Source of the DNA: JAISGQ01 sp045604965
GTDB lineage: Bacteria > Bacillota > Clostridia > Oscillospirales > Acutalibacteraceae
Assembly (NCBI GenBank): GCA_045604965.1
Contig: JAZUPB010000035.1
Span: 54,774 to 118,773 of the forward strand
Length of the DNA: 64,000 nucleotides
Reading direction: 5' to 3'
A program made the translations under genes and the position numbers. Shown here piece after piece: positions 51,941 through 60,347 of this stretch. The notes beneath the pieces were generated by a model. It was not told the DNA's origin, did not search any database, and saw nothing but the letters and a program-made list of their open reading frames with translations. Positions within the stretch are counted from its first letter, which is position 1; each line of letters begins with the position of its first letter.

Positions 51941-52847
51941 CAGTTTCAAGTATCTTGTCAAGGAAGGTTTCCGCAATCTTTGGACCAATCGTCTTATGAG
52001 TGTCGCTTCTATGGGCGTTCTCATCTGCTGCCTGCTCCTTATGGGCTGTGCTGCTCTTGTTTCGGTAAATATATCCAATGCTATGGGCTATCTTACCGAT
52101 AAAAACGCTGTTATGGTATTCCTCAATGACGAAATAAGCCCCTCCGATATTCAGGTTGCAAGGGCTCAGCTTGAGGATATCAACAACATAAACAAGCTTG
52201 AGTTTATTTCCAGCGACGATGCTTTTATCAGCATTATGCAGGGTATGAGCGATACTCAGGAAATACTCGATACCAATGTTCTCGGAGAGACCTCCGAATT
52301 TCTCCCCCACGCATTCAAGGTTACATTTAACGATATCTCTCAGTTTGACACAACGATAGAGCTTATCAAGCAGAACAGTTTTGTACAGCACGTAAGTGAC
52401 AAGCGAGAGTTCGTTACAAGACTCAACAACATAAACAAAATCGTCTCTGTTGTCGGTTTTTGGATCGTTGGACTTCTGTTTATTGTTTCTCTTTTTATCA
52501 TTACTAATACCATCAAGCTTACTATGTATGTAAGAAAGCTCGAGATCGGTATTATGAAATCAGTCGGTGCTACTGACTGGTTCATCCGACTGCCCTTCCT
52601 TGTTGAGGGTATGATAATCGGTATCATTTCGGGTCTTGTTTCTTTCGGACTTATTTGGTACGTTTATCAGACTGCAGTCAAAGCCGTTAAGGCTTCTTTC
52701 TCCACTATGGCCATCCTCAGCTTTGGTGACCTTTGGTGGGTCGTTCTTCTCGCTTTCGTCGGTGCAGGAATCCTTGCCGGCGCAGGCGGCAGCCTTATCT
52801 CTATAAGCAAATATCTTAAGCGCGACGGAGGATTAAACAATGACTAA
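51933..52847 (+). CDS. ftsX: FtsX cell-division membrane protein
   Basis: About 304 residues with four membrane helices (about 25-47, 178-202, 225-248, 268-292) and a large extracytoplasmic loop between the first two. It transmits ATP-driven change from FtsE to an extracytoplasmic hydrolase activator. The ATG at 51933 lies inside the end of ftsE, behind GGAGGTGG. It overlaps the following M23 gene by 8 nt, so the three are a tightly coupled unit. Confidence 0.93.
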   Translation: MLSSFKYLVKEGFRNLWTNRLMSVASMGVLICCLLLMGCAALVSVNISNAMGYLTDKNAVMVFLNDEISPSDIQVARAQLEDINNINKLEFISSDDAFISIMQGMSDTQEILDTNVLGETSEFLPHAFKVTFNDISQFDTTIELIKQNSFVQHVSDKREFVTRLNNINKIVSVVGFWIVGLLFIVSLFIITNTIKLTMYVRKLEIGIMKSVGATDWFIRLPFLVEGMIIGIISGLVSFGLIWYVYQTAVKAVKASFSTMAILSFGDLWWVVLLAFVGAGILAGAGGSLISISKYLKRDGGLNND

Positions 52848-54003
52848 AAAAATTATGGTTGGACTTATCGTTGTCCTTTCATTGATGTCATTCTGCATTT
52901 TCCTTACACCCGAAAAATCCGCTTCCGGTACTGTCACTGTAAGCGCTGCAACTCAGTCAGAGCTTGAAGCAAAGCAGAAATCTCTCGAAAAGCAGCAGGC
53001 AGACATAAAGAGCCGTCTTTCAACTATCCGTGAAAGAGCTGCTTCTGCTCAGGAAGAGCTTGACACTATCAATTCACTTGTCGCTAATCTTCAGTCTCAG
53101 GTAGACACAATCAACGAAAGCATTGAGGCTACCGAAGCTGAGATCTCCGCACTAGAAGCTGAAATCGAGGTTCGTGAGGAAAAGATCGACGAAAACTACT
53201 ACAATTTCAAGCAGAGACTTCGTGCTATGTATATGTCCGGCGATATTACCGGCGGACTCGAGGTTCTCCTCAGCACCGAAAACTATGATGATCTTCTCAC
53301 CCGTATGTATTACATCGAAAAAATGGCTGAACACGATCAGGCTATCGTTGATGCGATAACCATCGACAAGGCAACATTCGAAGATCAGATGTCTACTGTC
53401 GAGGCAAAGCGCACCGCTCTCGATGAACAGAGAGTTACTCTCAACGCAAAAAAGACCGAGCTTGACGACGAAAAGAAAAAGGCAGAGGATCTTCTTGCTG
53501 AGATAGAGAAAGATCAGAAGGCTCTCGAAGAAGAGCAGAAGAAGATCGACCAGAAGATGGTCGTTGCAAAGGCTCAGCTCGATGCTCTTATTGCTGCTGA
53601 ATCTAAAAAGGACGTAGGTTCTTCATATGTCGGCGGCGGCTTCAAATGGCCCACTCCCGGCTATGGTCATATCACCTCTCCCTATGGAATGCGTTGGGGC
53701 AAGCTTCACAAGGGTATCGATATCGGTGCTCCAACAGGCGCTAAGACTGTTGCTTCCAATCAGGGCAAGGTCATTACCAGTGCTTACAACTCCAGTTACG
53801 GTAACTATGTTATCATCAATCACGGCGGCGGATATATGACTGTTTATGCTCACTTCTCAAAGAGACTAGTCAGCGTAGGTCAGTATGTCGCAAAGGGTCA
53901 GACCGTTGGTCTTGTCGGTTCTACCGGTCACTCTACCGGACCTCACCTTCATTTTGAGATTCGTGTAAACGGTAAGGCTGTCAATCCGAGAAAGTACGTC
54001 TGA
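52840..54003 (+). CDS. M23/EnvC-like murein hydrolase activator
   Basis: 387 residues: signal peptide (1-30), a long coiled-coil from about 35 to 250, and a C-terminal LytM/M23 domain with the metal ligands HKGIDIG and HLHFEI and intervening NHGGGYMTVYAH. Such proteins are driven by FtsEX to cut or activate cutting of septal peptidoglycan. Active-site ligands are present here, so it may be a hydrolase itself. Third gene of the ftsEX unit; a hairpin without T-tract follows. Confidence 0.9.
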   Translation: MTKKIMVGLIVVLSLMSFCIFLTPEKSASGTVTVSAATQSELEAKQKSLEKQQADIKSRLSTIRERAASAQEELDTINSLVANLQSQVDTINESIEATEAEISALEAEIEVREEKIDENYYNFKQRLRAMYMSGDITGGLEVLLSTENYDDLLTRMYYIEKMAEHDQAIVDAITIDKATFEDQMSTVEAKRTALDEQRVTLNAKKTELDDEKKKAEDLLAEIEKDQKALEEEQKKIDQKMVVAKAQLDALIAAESKKDVGSSYVGGGFKWPTPGYGHITSPYGMRWGKLHKGIDIGAPTGAKTVASNQGKVITSAYNSSYGNYVIINHGGGYMTVYAHFSKRLVSVGQYVAKGQTVGLVGSTGHSTGPHLHFEIRVNGKAVNPRKYV

Positions 54004-54022
54004 TTTTAGCTTAATATGTCGC

Positions 54023-54054
54023 AGGCCGGCAGAGCACTTGACCTCTGCCGGCCT
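54023..54054 (+). terminator. strong hairpin between the M23 gene and the S41 gene
   Basis: Perfect 12-bp arms AGGCCGGCAGAG / CTCTGCCGGCCT with an 8-nt loop but a poor T-tract, so it may only attenuate and leave part of the transcript to the S41 gene. Confidence 0.6.
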
Positions 54055-54123
54055 TTGATGTAAAATGAAGCGGCGGTGAGAATATATCCTCTCGCCTAAT
54101 CTATGAATATCAGGTAGGTATAT

Positions 54124-55416
54124 ATGAATAAAAAAATTTCATTAGGGTTGGCTCTTTCGATAGCACTTATTATCGCTGCTATCGCAGTGTCTGCTACCTA
54201 TACCATCGCAATGAATTCTTTCAATGACCGAATGTCTGCTGTTATTGAAAGACAGTCACTCTACGAAGAACTCAGCGAGCTCGATTCACAGGCTCGTCTC
54301 AAGCTTCTTTACGATATTGACGAGCAGAATCTCAACGAAGCCGTTATGAGCGGTTACGTAAACGGTCTTGGAGATAAGCATGCTGAGTTCCTCAACAAGG
54401 AAGAATACGGCAGATATCTTTCTCACGTTAAAGGTACTGACTACGGTCTCGGTATAGATATCGCTCAGAATTCAGACGGCAATATCGTTGTTAACCGTGT
54501 ACACAGCGATTCTCCCGCTGACGAAAAGGGCGTTCTTAAGGGTGATGTCATCACCAGCATAAACGGCAGCAAAGTTCTTGAGATCGGATACAGTTCCGCT
54601 GTCTCCATGCTTACAACAAATTCAAACTCTACAGTAAAATTTCTTGTCAAACGCGACAGCGGAAATTATCAGTTCTCTGTAAAAAAGGATTACTATACTG
54701 TTTCTTCCGTTGAATTTCGTATGATCTCTGAAGATGTCGGCTGCATAAGAATAGCTGAATTTATCGACAACACTCCCGCTCAGTTTGCTTCTGCATTAAG
54801 CAGTCTCAAGGATCAGAGCATTACCGGTCTTATTCTTGATGTACGCGATAATAAGGGCGGCTCCTACGAAAGCGCCTGCAAAATCCTCGACTCCCTTCTC
54901 CCTGCAGGCAATATTATGCTTGCAATTGATTCCGAGGGTAAATCAAAGCCTATATATGTTTCTGATGTTTCCAGTGAAAATAAAATTGCTCTCGCTGTTA
55001 TCGTCAATGAAAACACTCAGGGTGCAGCAGAATTGTTTGCAAGTACCATTGCTGATTTCAAACGCGGCGATATAATCGGAGTATCCACCGCAGGTCTGTT
55101 CACTGTTCAGGAAGTATTCCCTCTTTCTTCAGGAACTGCTGTAAAGCTTACAACCTCAGGATGGAAATCTGCCAGCGGTTCGGTCGTCTCTGAGGGACGC
55201 ATCGTTCCTACCTTCGAAGTAAAGCTTACAGACTATCAAAATGAGAACCGTTTCCACCTCTCTGATGCTGAGGATCCTCAACTCCAGACCGCACTTGAGC
55301 GTGTTACTGCTCTCCACGCAAGTATGGATGATTATGATTATATCTATGAGGTTTCAGACAGCGACGTTTCGGAAACTGTATCAACCTCTGATGTATCTTC
55401 TTCCGACAATCCATAA
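54124..55416 (+). CDS. S41 (CtpA-like) protein with substituted catalytic residues
   Basis: 430 residues: signal anchor (about 5-27), PDZ domain (about 95-180) and an S41 core with GLILDVRDNKGGSYESA. The stretch from residue 295 aligns without gaps to canonical CtpA-type sequence, and where those enzymes have S-x-S-x-S-E this one reads T-Q-G-A-A-E (298-303); the catalytic Lys position in G-K-G is Leu325. Both general-base and nucleophile residues are therefore missing. It follows the FtsEX-M23 genes by 120 nt. Likely a non-proteolytic PDZ/S41 scaffold, though loss of residues was read by eye. Ser-rich tail. Confidence 0.82.
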   Translation: MNKKISLGLALSIALIIAAIAVSATYTIAMNSFNDRMSAVIERQSLYEELSELDSQARLKLLYDIDEQNLNEAVMSGYVNGLGDKHAEFLNKEEYGRYLSHVKGTDYGLGIDIAQNSDGNIVVNRVHSDSPADEKGVLKGDVITSINGSKVLEIGYSSAVSMLTTNSNSTVKFLVKRDSGNYQFSVKKDYYTVSSVEFRMISEDVGCIRIAEFIDNTPAQFASALSSLKDQSITGLILDVRDNKGGSYESACKILDSLLPAGNIMLAIDSEGKSKPIYVSDVSSENKIALAVIVNENTQGAAELFASTIADFKRGDIIGVSTAGLFTVQEVFPLSSGTAVKLTTSGWKSASGSVVSEGRIVPTFEVKLTDYQNENRFHLSDAEDPQLQTALERVTALHASMDDYDYIYEVSDSDVSETVSTSDVSSSDNP

Positions 55417-55757
55417 TCATTGTAATTTCTTCTATACACCGCAGCGGAATTTCTCCACTGCGGTGATTTTTTTCGTCCTGTTGTCAGAAGCAATAAATAT
55501 GTGACAATACATACAGCGAATCCAACCGGCTCTGAGACATACTCCATTATATATCCTGCGTACGGAATATGAATTAACACTTTTTCAGAATCTGCACGAT
55601 TTGTATAGACTTCCATACTGCCATTCTCCGTGCAGATACCCTTTATTCCCGTTATTCTGTATATGATCAGAAAATTGGATGACAATCGGCACACAATCGC
55701 AAATGTCAAAGCAACAATAAGCAAAAAAGATAAAAGCTTTGCAAACAGTCTTTTCAT
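55344..55757 (-). CDS. small two-helix membrane protein, 3' end antisense to S41 gene
   Basis: 137 residues with an N-terminal helix (about 8-25), a middle block VLIHIPYAGYI and a second helix (about 80-96), a layout that faintly recalls the end of SipW-type signal peptidases but without catalytic residues. GGAGG precedes the ATG with perfect spacing. The last 35-40 codons read through the S41 terminator and its last 73 bases overlap the S41 coding region in antisense, suggesting the stop codon was lost or the tail is not functional. Function unknown. Confidence 0.55.
   Translation of the reverse strand: MKRLFAKLLSFLLIVALTFAIVCRLSSNFLIIYRITGIKGICTENGSMEVYTNRADSEKVLIHIPYAGYIMEYVSEPVGFAVCIVTYLLLLTTGRKKSPQWRNSAAVYRRNYNDYGLSEEDTSEVDTVSETSLSETS
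55437..55472 (+). terminator. terminator of the S41 gene
   Basis: CACCGCAG / CTGCGGTG stem with additional GGA/TCC pairs and a T-run, directly after the S41 stop. It is inside the antisense reading frame of the convergent small gene. Confidence 0.85.
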
Positions 55758-55833
55758 CGATAAACCTCCAAATACATTTTTTAATATGTATTTGAGCGGC
55801 TCGTTAAAAAGAACAATTGCAAAGCTTTATTAT

Positions 55834-56409
55834 TCAGCTGTTTCTTTTCAGCACCTTATCAATAAACACCTGATCCAGTTCGCCTATGGGTTTTACCTGC
55901 CCGGGCTTCATATCCAGTGGCTTTGTCTTCATCGCGAACCATTCGACATCGTGCCATTCTCCGAATTTATATCCTGCATCGGGGAATGCGCCTACATACG
56001 CAAATCCGTACTTCTCGTGAAAGCGGTGGCTCTTTTCGTTTGGCACCGTTACTCCCGAATAGACATTATATATGCCCTGCTCCGAAAGAATTTCAAAAAG
56101 TGCATCATATAGCTTTTTTGCCACTCCTTTTGAGTGATAGCTCTCGTGCACATATACTGACACCTCTACATCGTAGCAATACGCCGCTCGAACAGCATAT
56201 CTTGCAGCATATGCGTATCCTACTATCTTTCCATCCACTTCATACACAACATAGGGATACATCGATGATATATTTCTTATTCTTTCGGCAAATTCTTCCT
56301 CGCTCGGAGTCTGCTTTTCAAAGGATGCGCAGGTGTTTTCCACATAGTATGAATATATGCCGAGAATTTCCTTTGCATCTTCCGGTTTCGCAAGTCTCAT
56401 TATTCTCAC
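55834..56409 (-). CDS. GNAT family N-acetyltransferase (phosphinothricin-type)
   Basis: 191 residues. MRLAKPEDAKEILGIYSYYVENTCASFE and YVHESYHSKGVAKKLYDALFE, the latter the acetyl-CoA-binding motif A, place it near phosphinothricin/methionine sulfoximine acetyltransferases. Start is the GTG at 56409 with AAGGAG 9 nt upstream; the ATG three codons later is too far. It follows the small acidic protein gene. Natural substrate unknown, maybe an amino-acid analogue. Confidence 0.82.
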   Translation of the reverse strand: MRIMRLAKPEDAKEILGIYSYYVENTCASFEKQTPSEEEFAERIRNISSMYPYVVYEVDGKIVGYAYAARYAVRAAYCYDVEVSVYVHESYHSKGVAKKLYDALFEILSEQGIYNVYSGVTVPNEKSHRFHEKYGFAYVGAFPDAGYKFGEWHDVEWFAMKTKPLDMKPGQVKPIGELDQVFIDKVLKRNS

Positions 56410-56425
56410 AGTATTTATCTCCTTT

Positions 56426-56812
56426 TTATTTGGAAAAAGCAGCCTGAAATTCTTCTATAAACTCATCAGTCTGGGGCACATCATCAACCATCATAGCAAC
56501 AAGCGAAAATGAGCGCAAATCGTCACTCATCATAAACTGCAGTGCAATTTCCGTATCTTCATTATCAATATCGCTTGTTCCGGTGCAATTTACGTAACAG
56601 GTTCCGTCTTTCGCTTGAAAAGCTATCCATTCCGGAGTCATCTGATCGAAAAACTCGGTCATACAGTCGTCTATTGTTTCTCCATCTTCATTGCCGAGGA
56701 AATAACTGTCTCTTACTGAATCTATTACGTCCCACAGTTCTTCGTCAGTCAGCGCGCCCTTTTTATTCGGACTTATTCTGTCGGTTATATCTGCAAATAA
56801 TGTTGCTCCCAT
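56426..56812 (-). CDS. small acidic protein of unknown function
   Basis: About 128 residues, acidic, with no hydrophobic segment. LFADITDRISPNK at the N-terminus, then GALTDEELWDVIDSV and LVAMMVDDVPQTDEFIEEF at the end. No family recognised. The start at 56812 (MGATLF) follows AAGGAG. It lies 17 nt before the acetyltransferase gene and is probably co-transcribed with it. Confidence 0.65.
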   Translation of the reverse strand: MGATLFADITDRISPNKKGALTDEELWDVIDSVRDSYFLGNEDGETIDDCMTEFFDQMTPEWIAFQAKDGTCYVNCTGTSDIDNEDTEIALQFMMSDDLRSFSLVAMMVDDVPQTDEFIEEFQAAFSK

Positions 56813-56876
56813 TTTTTCACACTCCTTAGTCTGAAAAATTATAACCCGACAATACACTGTGATTGTAAACAGACGG

Positions 56877-57647
56877 TTAATTTTGGTTTTTTCCGGGAAG
56901 CAGGAGCTTTATTCCGTAAGCCCCGATAGCGAGGAAGGTACACAGTATCGCTGCAGCAGATATTATAGGGTACTCTCGCTGCGTGGTAAAGCAGAATGGC
57001 AATCCGCACAAATCTATAACAAAATGGAATAGTGAAACAAGCCACAGGTTTCGTGTCCTTATATAGACAGCACCAAGATATACGCCTAAGCCTATTGCCC
57101 ACACTATTTTGCAGGCTGCAATTATCGGTGACATACCAATTACACCTATAATATGTCCCATTCCGAATATCACCGCTGTTATTATCACTGCAATCAGCTG
57201 AGGATTTTTTCTTTTTCCTAAAATCCGCTCAAGAGAATTTTGCAGCAGACCTCGGCAGAAAAACTCCTCAATTATTCCAACACCAATATAATAAACTATT
57301 CCCTCAATAAGGATTTTCCACATTGACGGCGTATAGTCAAAGGACATAAGACCCACACAGAAAGCCCCGCAAGGTACGGCAAATGCTATTATTGCAGAAA
57401 CACCGTAAGTTTTCAGTCCTGTAATAAAATTGTTTTTCCAAAAACCTATCCTGAATGTCGGTAACAGAATTTTTGTGATAATTGCGCCAACTGCCATTGT
57501 AAATAATATATTTATAAGAAGCGTTATACACACGCTGTCAACATCTGACAATGTGATGTTGACAAATAAGGCACACGGCAGTCCGGATATGTACATTGCA
57601 GCTATAAATGCAGCAATAATCAACGCTTTGATATTCTCTTTATTCAT
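56877..57647 (-). CDS. CPBP family intramembrane metalloprotease
   Basis: 256 residues with eight hydrophobic segments. The Abi/CAAX-protease motifs are visible: IIEEFFCRGLL near 140 (EExxxR), a His in FGMGHII near 168 and FHFVID near 214. Bacterial members process membrane proteins or give bacteriocin self-immunity. Weak GGTG ahead of the ATG. Monocistronic and substrate unknown. Confidence 0.85.
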   Translation of the reverse strand: MNKENIKALIIAAFIAAMYISGLPCALFVNITLSDVDSVCITLLINILFTMAVGAIITKILLPTFRIGFWKNNFITGLKTYGVSAIIAFAVPCGAFCVGLMSFDYTPSMWKILIEGIVYYIGVGIIEEFFCRGLLQNSLERILGKRKNPQLIAVIITAVIFGMGHIIGVIGMSPIIAACKIVWAIGLGVYLGAVYIRTRNLWLVSLFHFVIDLCGLPFCFTTQREYPIISAAAILCTFLAIGAYGIKLLLPGKNQN

Positions 57648-57715
57648 TGTAACACCACTCTACTTGTATATAATCACAGAGGGGCATTGGTATCAATGCC
57701 CCTCTTCTACCCTAA

Positions 57716-58213
57716 TTAAGCTCTTTTCAAACATTTGACGATTTCACCCATATATACATAATGATAATCGCCGTTTGAGTAATTTTTCTCTATTGTCGGA
57801 TCGATAAAGCCTTCGGGCTTTATTCTGTCCTTATATATCTTGCGGCAGATAAGAACAGTTTCTGCCTCTTCAAAGTACGGTGCTTTTTCATCCTTTGCAA
57901 CAGTCAATCCTGCATCAGATATCTTGTCTCGATCTCTGCCGCTTACAGTGCCGCAGAGCTTGAGTGCATCTCTCTGACCATCCCCGAAAAAGCAAAGAGA
58001 AAAATACTCCTCATCTTCAACAAATTCAAATGTATATCTCTGAGGACGAATGTAGCAGGTGGCGACCTCTTTGTTCCACATTATGCCGAGACCGCCCCAG
58101 CTTGCGGTCATTGTATTGACCTTTTCGCTGCCTGCTGTTATAAGCATCCACTGCTTGTTTATTGCCTCAAAGGTATTTTCCTTCAGATCATATACTGAAA
58201 TTTCGTTGAACAT
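57716..58213 (-). CDS. flavin reductase family protein
   Basis: 165 residues of the flavoredoxin/flavin reductase fold: NTMTASWGGLGIMW near 33, ATCYIRPQRYTFEF near 52, FSLCFFGD near 73. It binds FMN and transfers hydride or electrons to an unknown partner. AGAAAGGAG precedes the ATG and itself forms one arm of a 13-bp palindrome that also covers the promoter -10, so expression is probably repressor-controlled. Confidence 0.85.
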   Translation of the reverse strand: MFNEISVYDLKENTFEAINKQWMLITAGSEKVNTMTASWGGLGIMWNKEVATCYIRPQRYTFEFVEDEEYFSLCFFGDGQRDALKLCGTVSGRDRDKISDAGLTVAKDEKAPYFEEAETVLICRKIYKDRIKPEGFIDPTIEKNYSNGDYHYVYMGEIVKCLKRA

Positions 58214-58224
58214 TTTACCGATCT

Positions 58225-58261
58225 CCTTTCTGTGTTACCATATTATGATAACACAGAAAGG
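58225..58261 (-). promoter_or_regulatory. 13-bp perfect palindrome over promoter and ribosome site of the flavin reductase gene
   Basis: CCTTTCTGTGTTA-N11-TAACACAGAAAGG. On the minus strand a promoter TTGATT (58273-58268), 17 nt, TATCAT (58250-58245) runs into it, and the 3' arm contains the Shine-Dalgarno. Strong candidate operator; a hairpin in a read-through transcript is an alternative. Confidence 0.6.
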
Positions 58262-58269
58262 AATTATAA

Positions 58270-59184
58270 TCAATCGTTATCGATGTTTACCTCTCCCATA
58301 CAATTGGAGATGTCTATCACAGATCCTCCTGCAGTTTCAATTATATCAACATCGAGACCTGCAAGATTGCCGTCGTATTTTACATCAACCTTTGAATCTT
58401 TGCCGATGGTCAGGTCAATATTGCCCATACAGTCGGAAATTTCGCAATTTCTGCTGATGGCTGCATCTGTATCCATCTCTATATCGCCGACACAATCGGT
58501 GATATCAAAACCGGTAAAATAGCCGCCGATATCAATGTCGCCTACAAGATTGTCAAGTTTGATATTGGATATTCTTACATTTTCACCTCTGATTTCGCCA
58601 ACTGCAGATGTGAATGTAATTGCATTTGCACTGATGTTTTCGATATCAATGTCGCCTACGCTGTTCTTGACTATGATCTCGCCCTCAAAGCCGTCAGGAA
58701 TGCTGACTGTCAGATCGCCTGCGATCATATTTACAAATCCGGTTGTAAAATTAAGTCCGCTCTTGCCTTCCATACCGATTGTGAGAATGGAGCTGTCATT
58801 TTCGTCAAGCTTTGCAAAATCGTTCTGATCTACGTTAAGAGGCCACTTGCCATCGTAGTTGACTGCTATCTCGCCTGTGCCCGATTTGAACTTTATACTG
58901 TGGGGAACATCCTCAATTACAATGGTTTTGATGCCTTCTGCTGCAAAGGATTCGGAAACGTTGGTGTCATCACCATACTCGGTAAAATCAACATCTCCTG
59001 TACAGAGTGCAAACAATGTCTCAAAACCGCCGAGGTCAAGCTCCTCAAGCTTTTCGGGCAAATCCATTTCCTTTAATTCCTGTACACCGCCGGCTGCAAT
59101 AGCAATTCCGCCGCATACAAAGCAGGCGATCGCAGCTACAAAAAGCAGTACAAGAGATACTATAAGACCACTCTTACTCTTCAT
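58270..59184 (-). CDS. DUF4097 family beta-repeat membrane protein
   Basis: 304 residues: N-terminal helix (about 7-28) then a region of short beta-strand repeats (DIDIENISANAITF, IRGENVRISNIKLDNLVGDIDI ends cut for brevity) that forms a right-handed solenoid, as in DUF4097. Extracytoplasmic. It is the last gene of the PadR-HAAS-DUF4097 operon. Presumed adhesin-like or signalling role unproven. Confidence 0.82.
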   Translation of the reverse strand: MKSKSGLIVSLVLLFVAAIACFVCGGIAIAAGGVQELKEMDLPEKLEELDLGGFETLFALCTGDVDFTEYGDDTNVSESFAAEGIKTIVIEDVPHSIKFKSGTGEIAVNYDGKWPLNVDQNDFAKLDENDSSILTIGMEGKSGLNFTTGFVNMIAGDLTVSIPDGFEGEIIVKNSVGDIDIENISANAITFTSAVGEIRGENVRISNIKLDNLVGDIDIGGYFTGFDITDCVGDIEMDTDAAISRNCEISDCMGNIDLTIGKDSKVDVKYDGNLAGLDVDIIETAGGSVIDISNCMGEVNIDND

Positions 59185-59186
59185 CT

Positions 59187-59855
59187 TTATGCCCTCCCCA
59201 TTATTTTGTTGCTCGTTCTCTTAAATACACCTATGAGTGCCTTCAGACCGCGCATAGAGTATTTAAGTGCATTAATAAACAGGATTGCAAGACAGATAAG
59301 TCCTGCTCCGATCAGAATCATACCCACAAAAAGCAGAATGTTCTTTGTTACAAATATAAAGGAGCATCCGATAAGTGCAGCCGCAGCAACAAAGAATCCG
59401 ATAGTTGCACAAAGCATTCCGACCCACACATAGATAAGGCATATGATCGTGAGAACTGCTGCGATCCAGAACACTACGTTTGCAAATATTCTGCCGCCGC
59501 TGACCCGCTGTACCGAAGGCTGTTCATCTGCCTGTGCTTCATTTGCTTCAGGCGCTCTTGATGCGGTGTATTCGGTTCCCTCTGAACCGTCTGTAAGCTC
59601 AGGAAGTGCCAATGCTGTTGTTTCCTCCTCTATCTGTGCAGGGGCGCCCTTTGCATCTGCAGGCAGATTTTCAAGATACTGCTCTGCAATTGCTGCCGGC
59701 TCACCAAGACTTTCCGATACTTCTTCTTCACTCATTCCCTTTTCTGCTCCTGCGCGGAAGTGTTCCTCGTAATCGAGCAGAATATCGTCTCTGTCAGACT
59801 TGCTCAGTCTGAGAAGAGCACTTTCAAGCTGACATAAGAATTCATTCTTGTTCAT
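59187..59855 (-). CDS. HAAS domain (DUF1700) membrane protein
   Basis: 222 residues. The N-terminal HAAS-type helical domain (FLCQLESALLRLSKSDRDDI near 5-25, GMSEEEVSESLGEP near 39) is followed by an acidic linker and four hydrophobic segments (about 125-220). Such proteins are classically encoded with a PadR regulator and bind or inhibit it at the membrane. It overlaps padR by 1 nt and lies 3 nt before the DUF4097 gene. Confidence 0.85.
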   Translation of the reverse strand: MNKNEFLCQLESALLRLSKSDRDDILLDYEEHFRAGAEKGMSEEEVSESLGEPAAIAEQYLENLPADAKGAPAQIEEETTALALPELTDGSEGTEYTASRAPEANEAQADEQPSVQRVSGGRIFANVVFWIAAVLTIICLIYVWVGMLCATIGFFVAAAALIGCSFIFVTKNILLFVGMILIGAGLICLAILFINALKYSMRGLKALIGVFKRTSNKIMGRA

Positions 59856-60175
59856 TACTCTAACCCTCCGTTATCTATAATTCCGTTTACCTTGCCGACA
59901 AGTACTTTCCACTCTCCGGTAAGATCGCCGAGTAATTCCTCACCCTGCTTGGTTATTGCGTAATATTTTCTTGGCGGTCCGCCGGATGCTTCCTCGAGAT
60001 AGGATGTTACACATCCATCCTGCTTGAGTCTTCGCAGAACGGGATAAACAGATCCGTCTGCTAGGTCGATGGACTGTGACAGCTTGAATGCTACATCGTA
60101 TCCATAATGATCATTACGACTGAGCATTGAAAGGATGCACAGCTCCAGAACTCCCTTCTTGAACTGAATTGACAT
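59855..60175 (-). CDS. PadR family transcription repressor
   Basis: 106 residues, winged-helix PadR: VLELCILSMLSRNDHYGYDV near 9, LADGSVYPVLRRLKQDGCV near 38 and the GGPPRKYYAIT wing near 64. GGGAGG precedes the ATG. A promoter 70-100 nt upstream is followed by a TATTGTT-N5-AACAATA palindrome, so it very likely represses its own three-gene operon. Confidence 0.92.
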   Translation of the reverse strand: MSIQFKKGVLELCILSMLSRNDHYGYDVAFKLSQSIDLADGSVYPVLRRLKQDGCVTSYLEEASGGPPRKYYAITKQGEELLGDLTGEWKVLVGKVNGIIDNGGLE

Positions 60176-60225
60176 ACTTAATACCTCCCAATAGTCTTTT
60201 GTTTGAATTACTGGATCGTTTTCAC

Positions 60226-60244
60226 TATTGTTTTAAGAACAATA
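60226..60244 (-). promoter_or_regulatory. palindromic operator (PadR)
   Basis: TATTGTT-N5-AACAATA located at the expected transcription start of the padR promoter, the usual position for a repressor site. Confidence 0.55.
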
Positions 60245-60246
60245 CC

Positions 60247-60275
60247 AATATAGCATCTGTATTTCTGTTTGTCAA
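60247..60275 (-). promoter_or_regulatory. padR operon promoter
   Basis: Minus strand TTGACA (60275-60270), 17 nt, TATATT (60252-60247): a consensus -35 and good -10. Confidence 0.75.
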
Positions 60276-60301
60276 TATTTTTTTGAAATTCTTTCAAAAA
60301 A

Positions 60302-60330
60302 ATTCTCCACTGCATAAAACAGTGGAGAAT
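60302..60330 (-). terminator. terminator of the small Asp/Ser-rich protein gene
   Basis: Perfect 11-bp arms ATTCTCCACTG / CAGTGGAGAAT, 7-nt loop; downstream T-rich on the minus strand. Confidence 0.85.
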
Positions 60331-60347
60331 CCTTATATTTAGTTTTA

